A stretch of 14,525 nt of DNA from Saprospiraceae bacterium UBA6168 (GTDB taxonomy: Bacteria > Bacteroidota > Bacteroidia > Chitinophagales > Saprospiraceae): NCBI GenBank assembly GCA_002435785.1, contig DIUC01000030.1, forward strand, positions 1 through 14,525, given 5' to 3'. Positions 1 through 8,500 of the stretch are shown here, piece by piece. The position numbers and the translations under genes were made by a program. Every line of letters begins with the position of its first letter. Positions within the stretch are counted from its first letter, which is position 1. The notes beneath the pieces were generated by a model. The model made no database searches and was not told where the DNA came from. It saw only the letters and a list, made by a program, of their open reading frames with translations.

Positions 1-12
1 TTAATTGGCTAA

Positions 13-141
13 AGTCGAGCTAAGGGCAGGGTCTGGCTGCGCAACGACTTGGACGAGGACAAGCGCCACCTGCTGCAAAATATGGCGGCGGCGCTGCTTT
101 TAAGGGCGAATTGGAACGAGGCAGAGGGGTTGGATAAGTGA
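13..141 (+). pseudogene. C-terminal remnant of an unrecognised gene
   Basis: After an in-frame TAA at 10-12 the frame stays open to a TGA at 139-141. It reads as a 42-residue tail containing WLRNDLDEDKRHLLQNMAAA and ending in NEAEGLDK. The codons are GC-rich like those of the good genes here (CTG, GAC, GGC, CGC), and the peptide looks like a real helical protein end. The only internal ATG (82-84) is too late to start a gene. I do not recognise the family. It may be the end of a gene broken by the upstream stop or a frameshift, or chance coding. The window edge prevents a decision. Confidence 0.3.
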
Positions 142-161
142 GATACGCAAGGCTATCTTTA

Positions 162-321
162 GAGCGTGTTTGGAATTTGGCCACTTGGCCCAAAACGGCT
201 CGTTTCCGCCATTTTTTTACCTTTTTTCAGTTGCGTAGCCCCACTATGGGCCATCAAAAATTCAAAAAACTGACAAAAAATAGCTCGTTTTTGCCTCAAG
301 CACCAAATCCCAAACACGCTC
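162..321. mobile_element. MITE-like inverted-repeat element with TTA target duplication
   Basis: The ends are inverted copies: GAGCGTGTTTGGAATTTGG at 162-180 and, at 303-321, its reverse complement with one mismatch. The identical triplet TTA lies just outside each end (159-161 and 322-324), as expected for a 3-bp target-site duplication. The interior is a poorer palindrome, AT-rich, with a small GCCC/GGGC hairpin near the centre (238-251). No transposase fits in 160 bp, so this would be a non-autonomous element. A 3-bp TNA-type duplication with ends starting GAG resembles the IS1031 group of the IS5 family, but that assignment comes from memory and is inference. The right end sits one base beyond the stop codon of the delta-60 gene, so the hairpin may also help end its transcript. 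Confidence 0.6.
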
Positions 322-325
322 TTAC

Positions 326-1957
326 TCAGTATTTCATAATCTTACCACCGTAAGCAAAGTTCCGCCCGGAAAGATTGATAAAATAAACGCCTTTTCCCAC
401 ATCACTTGGCCAATTGAACTGCTCGCAATGCACACCAGTATCACGCACAGTTTTATCAAGAAAAACATGGAGCAGCCTCCCAGAACTGTCGTATAGGTCA
501 ATTTTCAGGATGGATTTTTCGCTCAAAGGATAACAAAGGGAGAAGTTCTCGTCCACGGGGTTGGGGAAGATGGTAAGGCCGTTCTCGTTGATGATAAGGG
601 AGTCTATCGGTGGGGTGTCACTTGTAACCGTGGTGTCCCTGCCAAAGTATTTAGCTAATTTCATATTGGTGATGTAATAGATGGGGGAAGCGGAACCTGC
701 GAGAAGGACTTTTCCATCAGGTAAAATTGCAGCGGTTCTTAAAATATCATGATTAGCCGTATCCTGAACAACAACGACGCCTGAGTTTCCAAATTCTCCC
801 ACCCAATTATAATCGGGAGATAATTTAGCCAAAGCGAAATCATATCTATTGTAATGGATTGAATCTGTCCAAGTACCGGCAAGAAAAAAACTGCCTTCAT
901 CGTCCATCAATATCCTGGAGATTCGGTGTATTTTTTCATTCGGAATATGTGTGATTCCGTTTGTTCCGAATGCGGTGTCAAAGCTTCCATCAGGTTTGAG
1001 GCGAATAACATCGAGTGACAATGGAGGGAACAGGTCGCCATTCACCCACGCTAATAAATTACCATCTTCCAGCACAAAAAGTCTTTGCACATAATAATTG
1101 CCGGAGGGCAACGTGCCCACAACCCTTCCATTCGTACCAAAATTTGAATCCAACGAGCCATCCTTATTTAAGCGTGTAATGAAGTAGCCAAGTGTGCCAT
1201 TCGAAGTCCAAGCCGAACCCGACAATAATATTTTTTCATCAGGCAGTATATCCAGTTGGCGGATATTATTCTTTGGCTCGTCCCAAATAGGAAAGATAAC
1301 TCCAAATGTTCCAAAACTTGAATCGGGCGTTCCGTCAGCATTCAGTTTAGCGATATAAGTACGTGAATTGTTGGAGAATGAACTACGAGCCCACCCGACA
1401 ACCAGTATTTTACCATCTTGCAAAAGTTGGAATGAACTAACAGTAGTGACTTCGAACCCTGTTTCCACTTTGGCCACTCCCTTCGGTGAATAAGTCGTAG
1501 CATTCCCAAATGTATGGTCAAAGTCCCAATCAGGCGTAAAACGCATAATATAGATTTTACTCCAATCTTCTTGTGTTTCAGGACTAATTCGATAGGACTG
1601 TACCAGCGCTATGGCATTGCCATCGGGCTGGACAATTAGGCCAGAAACATAATCGGTAGCTAACCAGGCGTAATCAATATATACAGCTCCAGAATCGCCA
1701 AAGCTGAGGTCTAATTTGCCATCTTCCTCAAATCGGGCAAACACCATTGAGAAATTGTGCCGGCCTGCAACCATAAATTTGCCATCATTTAACAAAGCCA
1801 ATGATTGGGGTTCATTACTACTTGGAAAGGGCGGGGAATATGATTGCTTTACTATCCCTTTTACACCAAATGTAAGGTCTAATTGACCTTGCTGCGAAAA
1901 GAGCGTGGCAACCACCGACAGGTTCAAGATTAGGAAGGTGTAAAACTTGGATTTCAT
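326..1957 (-). CDS. Delta-60 repeat protein with T9SS sorting domain
   Basis: A 543-residue secreted protein. Residues 1-21 form a signal peptide (MKSKFYTFLILNLSVVATLF, then SQ). The body carries about seven delta-60-type repeats with the core D-x-x-FG-x-x-G, near residues 26, 80, 144, 210, 268, 325 and 386, spaced about 57-66 residues. Between them are strands reading DGK-hydrophobic-x-(L/V)-(A/V)-G, as expected of a beta-propeller. A Thr/Pro linker (about 442-452) leads to a type A T9SS C-terminal domain (about 458-543) with FPNPV, a central DSSGR and a terminal GGKIMKY. By family knowledge, such domains direct export across the outer membrane and surface attachment. The function of the propeller itself is unknown. 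The gene is AT-richer (about 37-48% G+C in lines counted) than its neighbours. It diverges from the BNR gene, and its stop nearly touches a MITE-like element. Confidence 0.88.
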   Translation of the reverse strand: MKSKFYTFLILNLSVVATLFSQQGQLDLTFGVKGIVKQSYSPPFPSSNEPQSLALLNDGKFMVAGRHNFSMVFARFEEDGKLDLSFGDSGAVYIDYAWLATDYVSGLIVQPDGNAIALVQSYRISPETQEDWSKIYIMRFTPDWDFDHTFGNATTYSPKGVAKVETGFEVTTVSSFQLLQDGKILVVGWARSSFSNNSRTYIAKLNADGTPDSSFGTFGVIFPIWDEPKNNIRQLDILPDEKILLSGSAWTSNGTLGYFITRLNKDGSLDSNFGTNGRVVGTLPSGNYYVQRLFVLEDGNLLAWVNGDLFPPLSLDVIRLKPDGSFDTAFGTNGITHIPNEKIHRISRILMDDEGSFFLAGTWTDSIHYNRYDFALAKLSPDYNWVGEFGNSGVVVVQDTANHDILRTAAILPDGKVLLAGSASPIYYITNMKLAKYFGRDTTVTSDTPPIDSLIINENGLTIFPNPVDENFSLCYPLSEKSILKIDLYDSSGRLLHVFLDKTVRDTGVHCEQFNWPSDVGKGVYFINLSGRNFAYGGKIMKY

Positions 1958-2000
1958 GGATGCTGGATTTTATGGTAAAATAGAAAGCACGATGTTGTAA

Positions 2001-2008
2001 CAAACATA
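2001..2008 (-). promoter_or_regulatory. Bacteroidota -7 box of the delta-60 gene
   Basis: Read on the minus strand this is TATGTTTG, an exact match to TAnnTTTG, followed by TTAC. It would place the transcript start near 1994, about 35 nt before the ATG at 1957. A TTTG lies upstream, but about 24 bp away, longer than the usual spacing, so only the -7 box is claimed. No Shine-Dalgarno sequence is visible before the ATG. Confidence 0.45.
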
Positions 2009-2047
2009 CAAAAAAGCAATTAATAGGCTATCCAAAAAAAACTGAAT

Positions 2048-2077
2048 TGTCAGGCCGCAAACGCATTCATATCGTTG
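2048..2077 (+). promoter_or_regulatory. Candidate promoter of the BNR protein gene
   Basis: TTG at 2048-2050, 19 bp, then TATCGTTG at 2070-2077, which is one mismatch from TAnnTTTG. The spacing fits the Bacteroidota housekeeping promoter. Transcription would begin near 2084, about 60 nt before the ATG at 2146. This also argues against a translation start further upstream. Confidence 0.33.
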
Positions 2078-2145
2078 CTCATCGCCCCATTTTCCCATCC
2101 CAAATCTTCTCCCTACCTTCCCGCCCTAATCAAATCAAGCGACGA

Positions 2146-5100
2146 ATGAACAAACTTTCCACCATCCTTCTGGCAGCCACGCTGCTGTTTTCCACCCAGC
2201 TTTTTTCCCAGAAAAACAAGAAAGACGAGCCGAAAAAAGACGAGCCGAAACACTACCTCGACACCATCGGCATCGGCCTCTCGTGGCGCAGCGTTGGTCC
2301 AGCGGTTACCTCTGGGCGTATCAGCGATTTTGCGGTGCATCCGAAGAACCGGGCAGTCTATTACGTGGCCACGGCCAGCGGCGGCGTCTGGAAAACCACC
2401 AACGCAGGCACCACTTACGTACCCATTTTCGACGGTGAGGGCAGCTACTCCATCGGCTGCATCACGATGGGCCCCAACAACCCCAGCACCCTTTGGGTGG
2501 GCACGGGCGAGAACAATAACCAACGCTCGGTGGCCTACGGCGACGGCATTTACCGCTCCAACGACGGCGGCAAATCGTGGTCGAACATGGGCCTGAAAAA
2601 CTCGGAGCATATCGCCAAAATCATCGTTGACCCCCGCAACTCGGACGTGGTCTTCGTGGCTGCGCAAGGCCCGCTCTGGAAGGAGGGCGGCGACCGTGGC
2701 GTCTATAAAACCACCGACGGCGGCAAGACCTGGGCAATGGTGCTGAACGGTGCCGATGGCAAGGCGCTCATTGACGAGCACACAGGCGTCACCGACCTCA
2801 TCATGGATCCCCGCAACCCTGACGTGCTGTTTGCGGCAGCGCACCAGCGCCGCAGGCACGTGTTCACCTACGTGGGCGGCGGCCCCGGAAGCACCATTTA
2901 CAAGAGCACCGATGGTGGCAAGACCTGGGCAAAATCGGCGGGTGGCCTGCCCGGTGGCGACAACGGGCGCATCGGCCTCACGTTTTCCGCTGACCCGGAA
3001 ATCATCTATGCAATGGTGGAGGCGCAGGACGGCAAGGGCGGCTTTTTCCGCAGCACCGACCGGGGCGCATCCTGGGAAAAGCAGGGCAGCCACGTCACCA
3101 GCGGCAACTATTATGTGGAAATCTTCGCCCATCCGACCGAGCCGAACACGGTCATTTCGATGGACGTTTTCAACCAAATAACAAGGGACGGCGGCAAGTC
3201 GTGGAGCAACCTCGGCGAGGAGTTCAAGCACGTGGACAACCACGTGATTTGGATTGACCCCACCGACCCGAACTATATGCTCTCGGGCTGTGACGGCGGC
3301 GTTTACGAGACCTTCGATGGGGCAAAAACCTGGAAATATCACGGCAACCTACCCGTCACGCAATTCTATAAGGTGGAGGTTGACAACACGCTGCCGTTCT
3401 ACCATATCCACGGCGGCACGCAGGACAATTTCTCGCTCGGTGGCCCCAGCCGCACCCGCAACGGCCACGGCATCACCAACGCCGACTGGTACGTGACCAG
3501 CCTCGGCGATGGCTTCGAGACGCAGATTGACCCCGACAATCCCGACATCATCTATGCCCAGGCGCAGCACGGCGCACTCACCCGCTACGACCGCAAATCG
3601 GGCGAAATGACCTCCATACAGCCCAAGCCCCTCGAAGGCGAAAACGGACTCCGCTGGAACTGGGACAGCCCATTGGCGGTGAGCCGCCACAAAGGAACAC
3701 GGCTTTATTTCTGTGCAAACCGGGTCTATAAAACCGAAGACCGGGGCGACACCTGGACGGCCATCAGCCCCGATTTGACGAGGCAAATTGACCGCAACAC
3801 CCTGCAAGTGATGGGCAGGGTGCAGAGCATGGACGCCATCGCCAAGAACGCCAGCACAAGCGAGTACGGCAACATCGTCGCCTTCTCGGAAAGCCCGAAG
3901 AACGCCAAGCTCCTCTACGTCGGCACGGACGACGGCCTCGTGCAAATCACCGAGGACGGCGGGCAGACTTGGACGAAAATCGCCAGCTTTCCGGGCGTTC
4001 CTGAGCTTACTTACGTGAACGCTTTGCTTGCTTCGCAACACGATGAAAATGTCGTTTACGCCGCCTTCAACAACCACAAGCGGGGCGATTTCAAGCCCTA
4101 CGTTTTCAAGAGCAGCGACAAGGGCCGCACTTGGACGAGCATAGCCAATAACCTAACAGAGCGAGGAAGCGCCTACTCCTTAGCCGAAGACCATGTGGAC
4201 AAAAACCTGCTATTCATCGGCACGGAATTCAGCTTCTATTTCAGCAACGACGGCGGCAAACGTTGGACGAAATTGGCCAGCGGCCTGCCCACTATTGCTG
4301 TGCGGGACATCGCCATCCAACGCCGGGAAAACGACCTCGTGCTGGGCACTTTCGGGCGGGGCTTTTACGTGCTTGATGATTATTCGCCGCTTCGCAATTT
4401 GGCCGACTTGCCCACGAAAGAGGCTGCCATTTTGCCGATAAAAGATGCGCTCGTGTTCAACGTCTCCACGCCGATTGGCTATGCCACGGGCAAGGGCTTT
4501 CAGGGCGCATCCTTCTTCACCTCCGACAATCCGCCGATGGGCGCTGTGTTTACTTACTTCGTAAAAGACGAGGCAAAAACCCTCAAACAAAAGCGGCAGG
4601 ATTGGGAGAAAAAGCAAATCAAGGACAAAAAGGAAATCCGCTATCCGACCTACGAGGAACTGCAAGCCGAGCAAAACGAGGAAGCGCCGTACCTGCTGTT
4701 TACCATAAAAAACAGCTCAGGTCAAATCGTGCGGCAAATCAAGTCCGGCTGGAAAAAAGGCGTGAACCGTCTCGTCTGGGATGGCCGCATGCCCTCGCCC
4801 GCTCCCGTGAGCCTGAACCCAGGCGAGCGTGCCCCTTGGGAAAGCCCCGACGGTGGCCGCATGGCACTGCCCGGCGATTACACCGTCAGCCTCACGAAGG
4901 TCATCAACGGCACGGCCACGGAATTGGTCGCTCCGCAACGCTTCAAGCTGAACACCCTCGGCGGCAGCACCCTCCCCGCCACGGACAAAGCCGCTTGGGA
5001 AGCCTACGTGTCGCAAGCCGCAGAGTTGGAGCGCAGTTGGAACGGTGCAACAGGCCTCCTTGGCGAGGTGAGCAATGTGGTGAAACATGCCCGCCAAGCC

Positions 5101-5460
5101 ACCTTCTCCATCGCCCAGCCCGCCACTGATTTGCTCGCCGACGTGAAGGCGTTGGAGCAAAAAATCAAGGACATGAACCAGGCGTTCTACGGCGACGGCG
5201 TTGCCTCGAAAATAGACAAGCCCCATGCGCCATCGCTCGTTGACCGCATGTATGGCATGAGCTACGACATCTGGAGTTCGTCCTCCGCTCCGACCACCAC
5301 GCAGAAGGAGCAAATGGCCATCGCCAGCAAGCTCTTCCAAGCCGAACTGGCTAAGCTGAAGCAACTGGTGGAGGTGGATTTGCCCGCATTAGACCGGAAA
5401 CTGGAGGCGGCGAAGGCGCCTTGGACGCCGGGGCGGGTGCCGGTTTGGGGAGGAAAATAG
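2146..5460 (+). CDS. Secreted BNR/Asp-box beta-propeller (VPS10/sortilin-like) protein
   Basis: 1104 residues from the ATG at 2146. That start is chosen because it begins a clean signal peptide (MNKLSTILLAATLLFSTQLF, then SQ); the in-frame TTG 33 codons earlier would add a basic, non-hydrophobic leader. A charged linker with a repeated DEPK follows. I count ten Asp boxes of the S/T-x-D-x-G-x-x-W type, at residues 138, 189, 254, 303, 346, 389, 530, 602, 656 and 700, giving two propeller-like halves up to about residue 745. The C-terminal third has a Lys/Glu-rich helical stretch (about 815-850), a beta segment resembling FlgD-type or FN3-like modules, and helices to the end. Relatives are often labelled glycosyl hydrolase, VPS10-domain or YVTN/BNR repeat protein. 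No catalytic site is evident, so substrate and role are unknown. No T9SS sorting domain is present, so it may be periplasmic or outer-membrane associated. Confidence 0.9.
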   Translation: MNKLSTILLAATLLFSTQLFSQKNKKDEPKKDEPKHYLDTIGIGLSWRSVGPAVTSGRISDFAVHPKNRAVYYVATASGGVWKTTNAGTTYVPIFDGEGSYSIGCITMGPNNPSTLWVGTGENNNQRSVAYGDGIYRSNDGGKSWSNMGLKNSEHIAKIIVDPRNSDVVFVAAQGPLWKEGGDRGVYKTTDGGKTWAMVLNGADGKALIDEHTGVTDLIMDPRNPDVLFAAAHQRRRHVFTYVGGGPGSTIYKSTDGGKTWAKSAGGLPGGDNGRIGLTFSADPEIIYAMVEAQDGKGGFFRSTDRGASWEKQGSHVTSGNYYVEIFAHPTEPNTVISMDVFNQITRDGGKSWSNLGEEFKHVDNHVIWIDPTDPNYMLSGCDGGVYETFDGAKTWKYHGNLPVTQFYKVEVDNTLPFYHIHGGTQDNFSLGGPSRTRNGHGITNADWYVTSLGDGFETQIDPDNPDIIYAQAQHGALTRYDRKSGEMTSIQPKPLEGENGLRWNWDSPLAVSRHKGTRLYFCANRVYKTEDRGDTWTAISPDLTRQIDRNTLQVMGRVQSMDAIAKNASTSEYGNIVAFSESPKNAKLLYVGTDDGLVQITEDGGQTWTKIASFPGVPELTYVNALLASQHDENVVYAAFNNHKRGDFKPYVFKSSDKGRTWTSIANNLTERGSAYSLAEDHVDKNLLFIGTEFSFYFSNDGGKRWTKLASGLPTIAVRDIAIQRRENDLVLGTFGRGFYVLDDYSPLRNLADLPTKEAAILPIKDALVFNVSTPIGYATGKGFQGASFFTSDNPPMGAVFTYFVKDEAKTLKQKRQDWEKKQIKDKKEIRYPTYEELQAEQNEEAPYLLFTIKNSSGQIVRQIKSGWKKGVNRLVWDGRMPSPAPVSLNPGERAPWESPDGGRMALPGDYTVSLTKVINGTATELVAPQRFKLNTLGGSTLPATDKAAWEAYVSQAAELERSWNGATGLLGEVSNVVKHARQATFSIAQPATDLLADVKALEQKIKDMNQAFYGDGVASKIDKPHAPSLVDRMYGMSYDIWSSSSAPTTTQKEQMAIASKLFQAELAKLKQLVEVDLPALDRKLEAAKAPWTPGRVPVWGGK

Positions 5461-5541
5461 ACGGAGAGGCTAACGGTTGCAGCTCGGTTGATGAGCATAT
5501 CAAGGATTTTGAGGTTCCGTGCCGGAATGGTGCCGGGAAAG

Positions 5542-8500
5542 TCAAAACACTGCCCCCACCTGCGCCCGTCCCACGTGCACCAAATTAGCTTGACCCGTTT
5601 TGCGCCCCTCGTAAGTAATGCCGACCCGGATGTTTTTGGCCACTTGCCGGTCGAGGGTGATGCTCCAGATGAAGTTCTTTCCGTTTTGCAGGCCTTGCAA
5701 AAAAGCGAAGCCGACTGGCGAGTTCGCCTGCCCCTCGAAGTCAATTTTTACGAAGGAAAACTCGGAGCGCAGGCTCGTCGTGGCGCTCTGGTTGAAGGTC
5801 GCCTCCCATTTTAGGTCGTTGGTACGGGCGTTTTCACCGAGGGTGTCGAGGCGGTTTTCGGCCAGCTTATAGCGCCAGGTGACGCCCGTCCGAAAGTTGT
5901 TCGACGGCTGCCAGGTGAGCTGCGGCTTCGCTTCCCACGACTCGATGCGGTAGCGCTTGCTCTCGAACTGCTCCGACCCCTGCTCGTCCGTGCCGAGGCT
6001 GAACGCCGACTGAAAACTCAGCGACTTGGACAGGTTCCAGCGGGTCTTGACGAACTGCTGCCGCTGCCGACGGCTCTCGAAGCCCGTGGTCTGCACCAGC
6101 TTGTTCTGGTTGTCGGACATGCCGAGCTGCACGTCGAATTTGGGGTCTGCCCGGTTGAAAAACAGGGTGTTGTAAACCGACGAGCGGGTGCTGACCAGCG
6201 CCGTGTCCACGATGTCGAGTTGGAATGGGTTCCAGGCACTCACCCCATCCAACTGCCGCACCTTGCGGGTTATCTGTAAGCTGCTTTGCGTGGAAAATTT
6301 GCTCAACACCTTTCTAACACCCTTCGCATTGAACCAGATGGCCTTTGGCTCCAGCCGCAGGCTCTGGTTGAAGGTCACATTGTTCGTTCGGATAAAATCA
6401 TCGGTGAATACCGTCACCCGCACCGCATTGGCCACATCCTGAAACGGGGCGATGTCCACTTCGTCGAGCTGTACCTTGCCGTCGCCGTTGCGGTCGTTCC
6501 ATTGGTGTGTGCCCTCCCCGGCAGCTACTTGGAGGTAGGTGAACTCCACTTTGCGCTCCTGCCCCGAGCCGATTTCGTAGCTCGTGGCACTCTGCACTAC
6601 TCCCTTCAGCAGGTTCAGTGTGTAGTCGAGGCGGCCAAGATAGGTGTCGGAGGGATCGAGTTTCGAGAGCGAGGTGTCCCGGATGTCGAGCTGCCGCCAA
6701 GTGAAGTTCCAGCCGAGGCGGGAGTTGCGGCTTTGCTGCCAGTTGCCGTTGAGGTTCAGTTCGTCGGCGAGGGTGGAGGCACTGAAATCCTCCCCATTGG
6801 GTGCATAGTCGAAACGGCGGGTGTAGTTGGTGTTGAAGCTAAATCGCTCATTTTCAGGGCTTTCCATATAGACTTTGAAAAGGTCGTAGTAGAAACTGGC
6901 GGCGTTCAGCGTGTCAGGCCCAATGCCCTGTTGGCTTTTTGCGAAGCGGCTGTTCCGCTCCCGCTCGCCGTAAACACCTGCTTTCCAGAACCTTGTACCT
7001 GTGCTGTCCCGTAGGAACGGCATGGAGAAATTGGCCTTCGGCCTGAAAAACTCGCTCCGTTCTGCCGTGCTCTTGGTTGTCAAAAAATCGCCCTGCGCCC
7101 AGATGTCGTAGCCGTTTTTCTGGTAGGCATACCTGCCAAAATGTTTGATGCCTGTGTACAGCGAGTCCCGCAGGAAGCCGCCCAAGTTGTACTGCAAGTT
7201 GCCCACTTTCGGGGAGCGCAGGGTCATGCCGCCGTTGAACAAATGCTCGTTGCTCGGGCGGGTCACGATGCCCACGTCGTTGATGTTCCGGTTCACGTTC
7301 CAGTCACGGGTAAATTCGGCGGGGCGGTATGGGTTCAGTTCCTTGAACCGTTGCTGCGCAAACTCGTAGTTCAGTTCTGTTTCGAGTTGCCAGTTGCCCC
7401 CAACCCTGACCCCTAAAGGGGAACCTAAAACTGGAGGTTCGGAAGTACGTTCCCCTTTAGGGGTCAGGGGTATAACCTGCTTTATTCCCACCGTCCCAGC
7501 CAGCCCCACGTTGTCGCCATCGTTGTAATCGGATAACCTATTTTGGTCAAAACTGCTCAGGGCCACTTCTGCCCGCAGCTTCGTTTTTGCCGAAGGCGAA
7601 AACTCGCCGCCCGCCGTGTAGAGCTGCTGCCGGTTGGGCGGCACCAGCCGCCGTACGGGCTCGTATTGGCCTTGCGGCTGTCCAGTCACGGGGTCAGGCA
7701 CCACCCAGCGATAGACCCGACCGTTGGCGGGCGTTTCGGTATCGAGGACGTAGTTGCCGCTGCCGGGGCCGACGAGCGAGAAGCCCGCCGAGTACTTTGC
7801 CAACTGCTGGTTGGTGCTGAAAACCAACACGTTGGCGTAGGTCGTGCCGTTCACCACCGTGTCCCGGAGTTCATACAGAACCCTGAAGGCACTAAACTCC
7901 AACACTGTGTCAATGGCGCTTACGACGGCGTTGAGGGAGCTGTCGCCGGCATTGCGAAGCACCTCCAACTCCGCCTGCGAAAAGTCGTCGTCAATGGGCT
8001 GCTTGCCGTCCTGCTCGGAGTAGGTGTTGAGGTAGAGGCGGTATTTTTTGCCCTGCCACTCGTTGTTGAGGGCATAGAGCGAGCGCTGGTAGTCCTGCGT
8101 GTTGTAGTCGAACTCGACAACGATGCGGCTGTCCTTCGTAATGAGGCGGCGATTGGTGAAGGTGACGTGCCCGGCGTTGTAGTCAATCACATAGTCGGCA
8201 TCGAGGCCCCGCTGCTGGAGCTTGCCGTCCACGAAGACCTTCTCTGTGCCGCTGAGCACGATGATAAACCGCTCGCCCTCGGCACCTTCGAGGCGGTAGG
8301 GGCCTTGGTTGCCCTCCTGTGCGGCGATGGTGTTTCGGGCAAATTTGCCCCGGGCGATGGCGACGCTGATCCGGGCCTCCCCCCAGCCCCCTCCCAAGGA
8401 GGGGGAGTTAGACCCAGTGTTAATTTGCGAAATTCCGAGGCGCTGCCCCCCCTCCTTTGGAGGGGGCTGGGGGGAGGCTGTCCACCGTTTTGAAACCGTA

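Noticed and set aside
138..353. 71-codon plus-strand frame across the MITE-like element
   Set aside because: It runs through an inverted-repeat element and into the 3' end of the delta-60 gene; no protein-like features.
2047..2145. N-terminal extension of the BNR protein from a TTG at 2047
   Set aside because: The extension is basic and would bury the signal peptide, and it overlaps the predicted promoter; the ATG at 2146 is preferred.
2113..3342. 409-codon open frame on the minus strand opposite the BNR gene
   Set aside because: It is Ala/Val/His/Arg-rich shadow sequence mirroring GC-rich codons. The plus-strand gene has clear Asp boxes and a signal peptide.
3349..4077. 242-codon minus-strand open frame in the BNR gene
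   Set aside because: Compositional shadow of the plus-strand gene.
5461..5541. Terminator between the convergent BNR and barrel genes
   Set aside because: Only weak 4-base stems (such as GCTC/GAGC) and a direct repeat TGCCGG are present; nothing resembles a stable stem with a T-run.
6286..7014. 242-codon plus-strand open frame opposite the barrel gene
   Set aside because: Same character as the other antisense shadows, with no recognisable motif or promoter.
7543..8493. 316-codon open frame on the plus strand opposite the barrel gene
   Set aside because: A low-information Val/Gly/Arg/Ala product with no domain-like pattern; it reads through the palindromic repeat. Antisense shadow.
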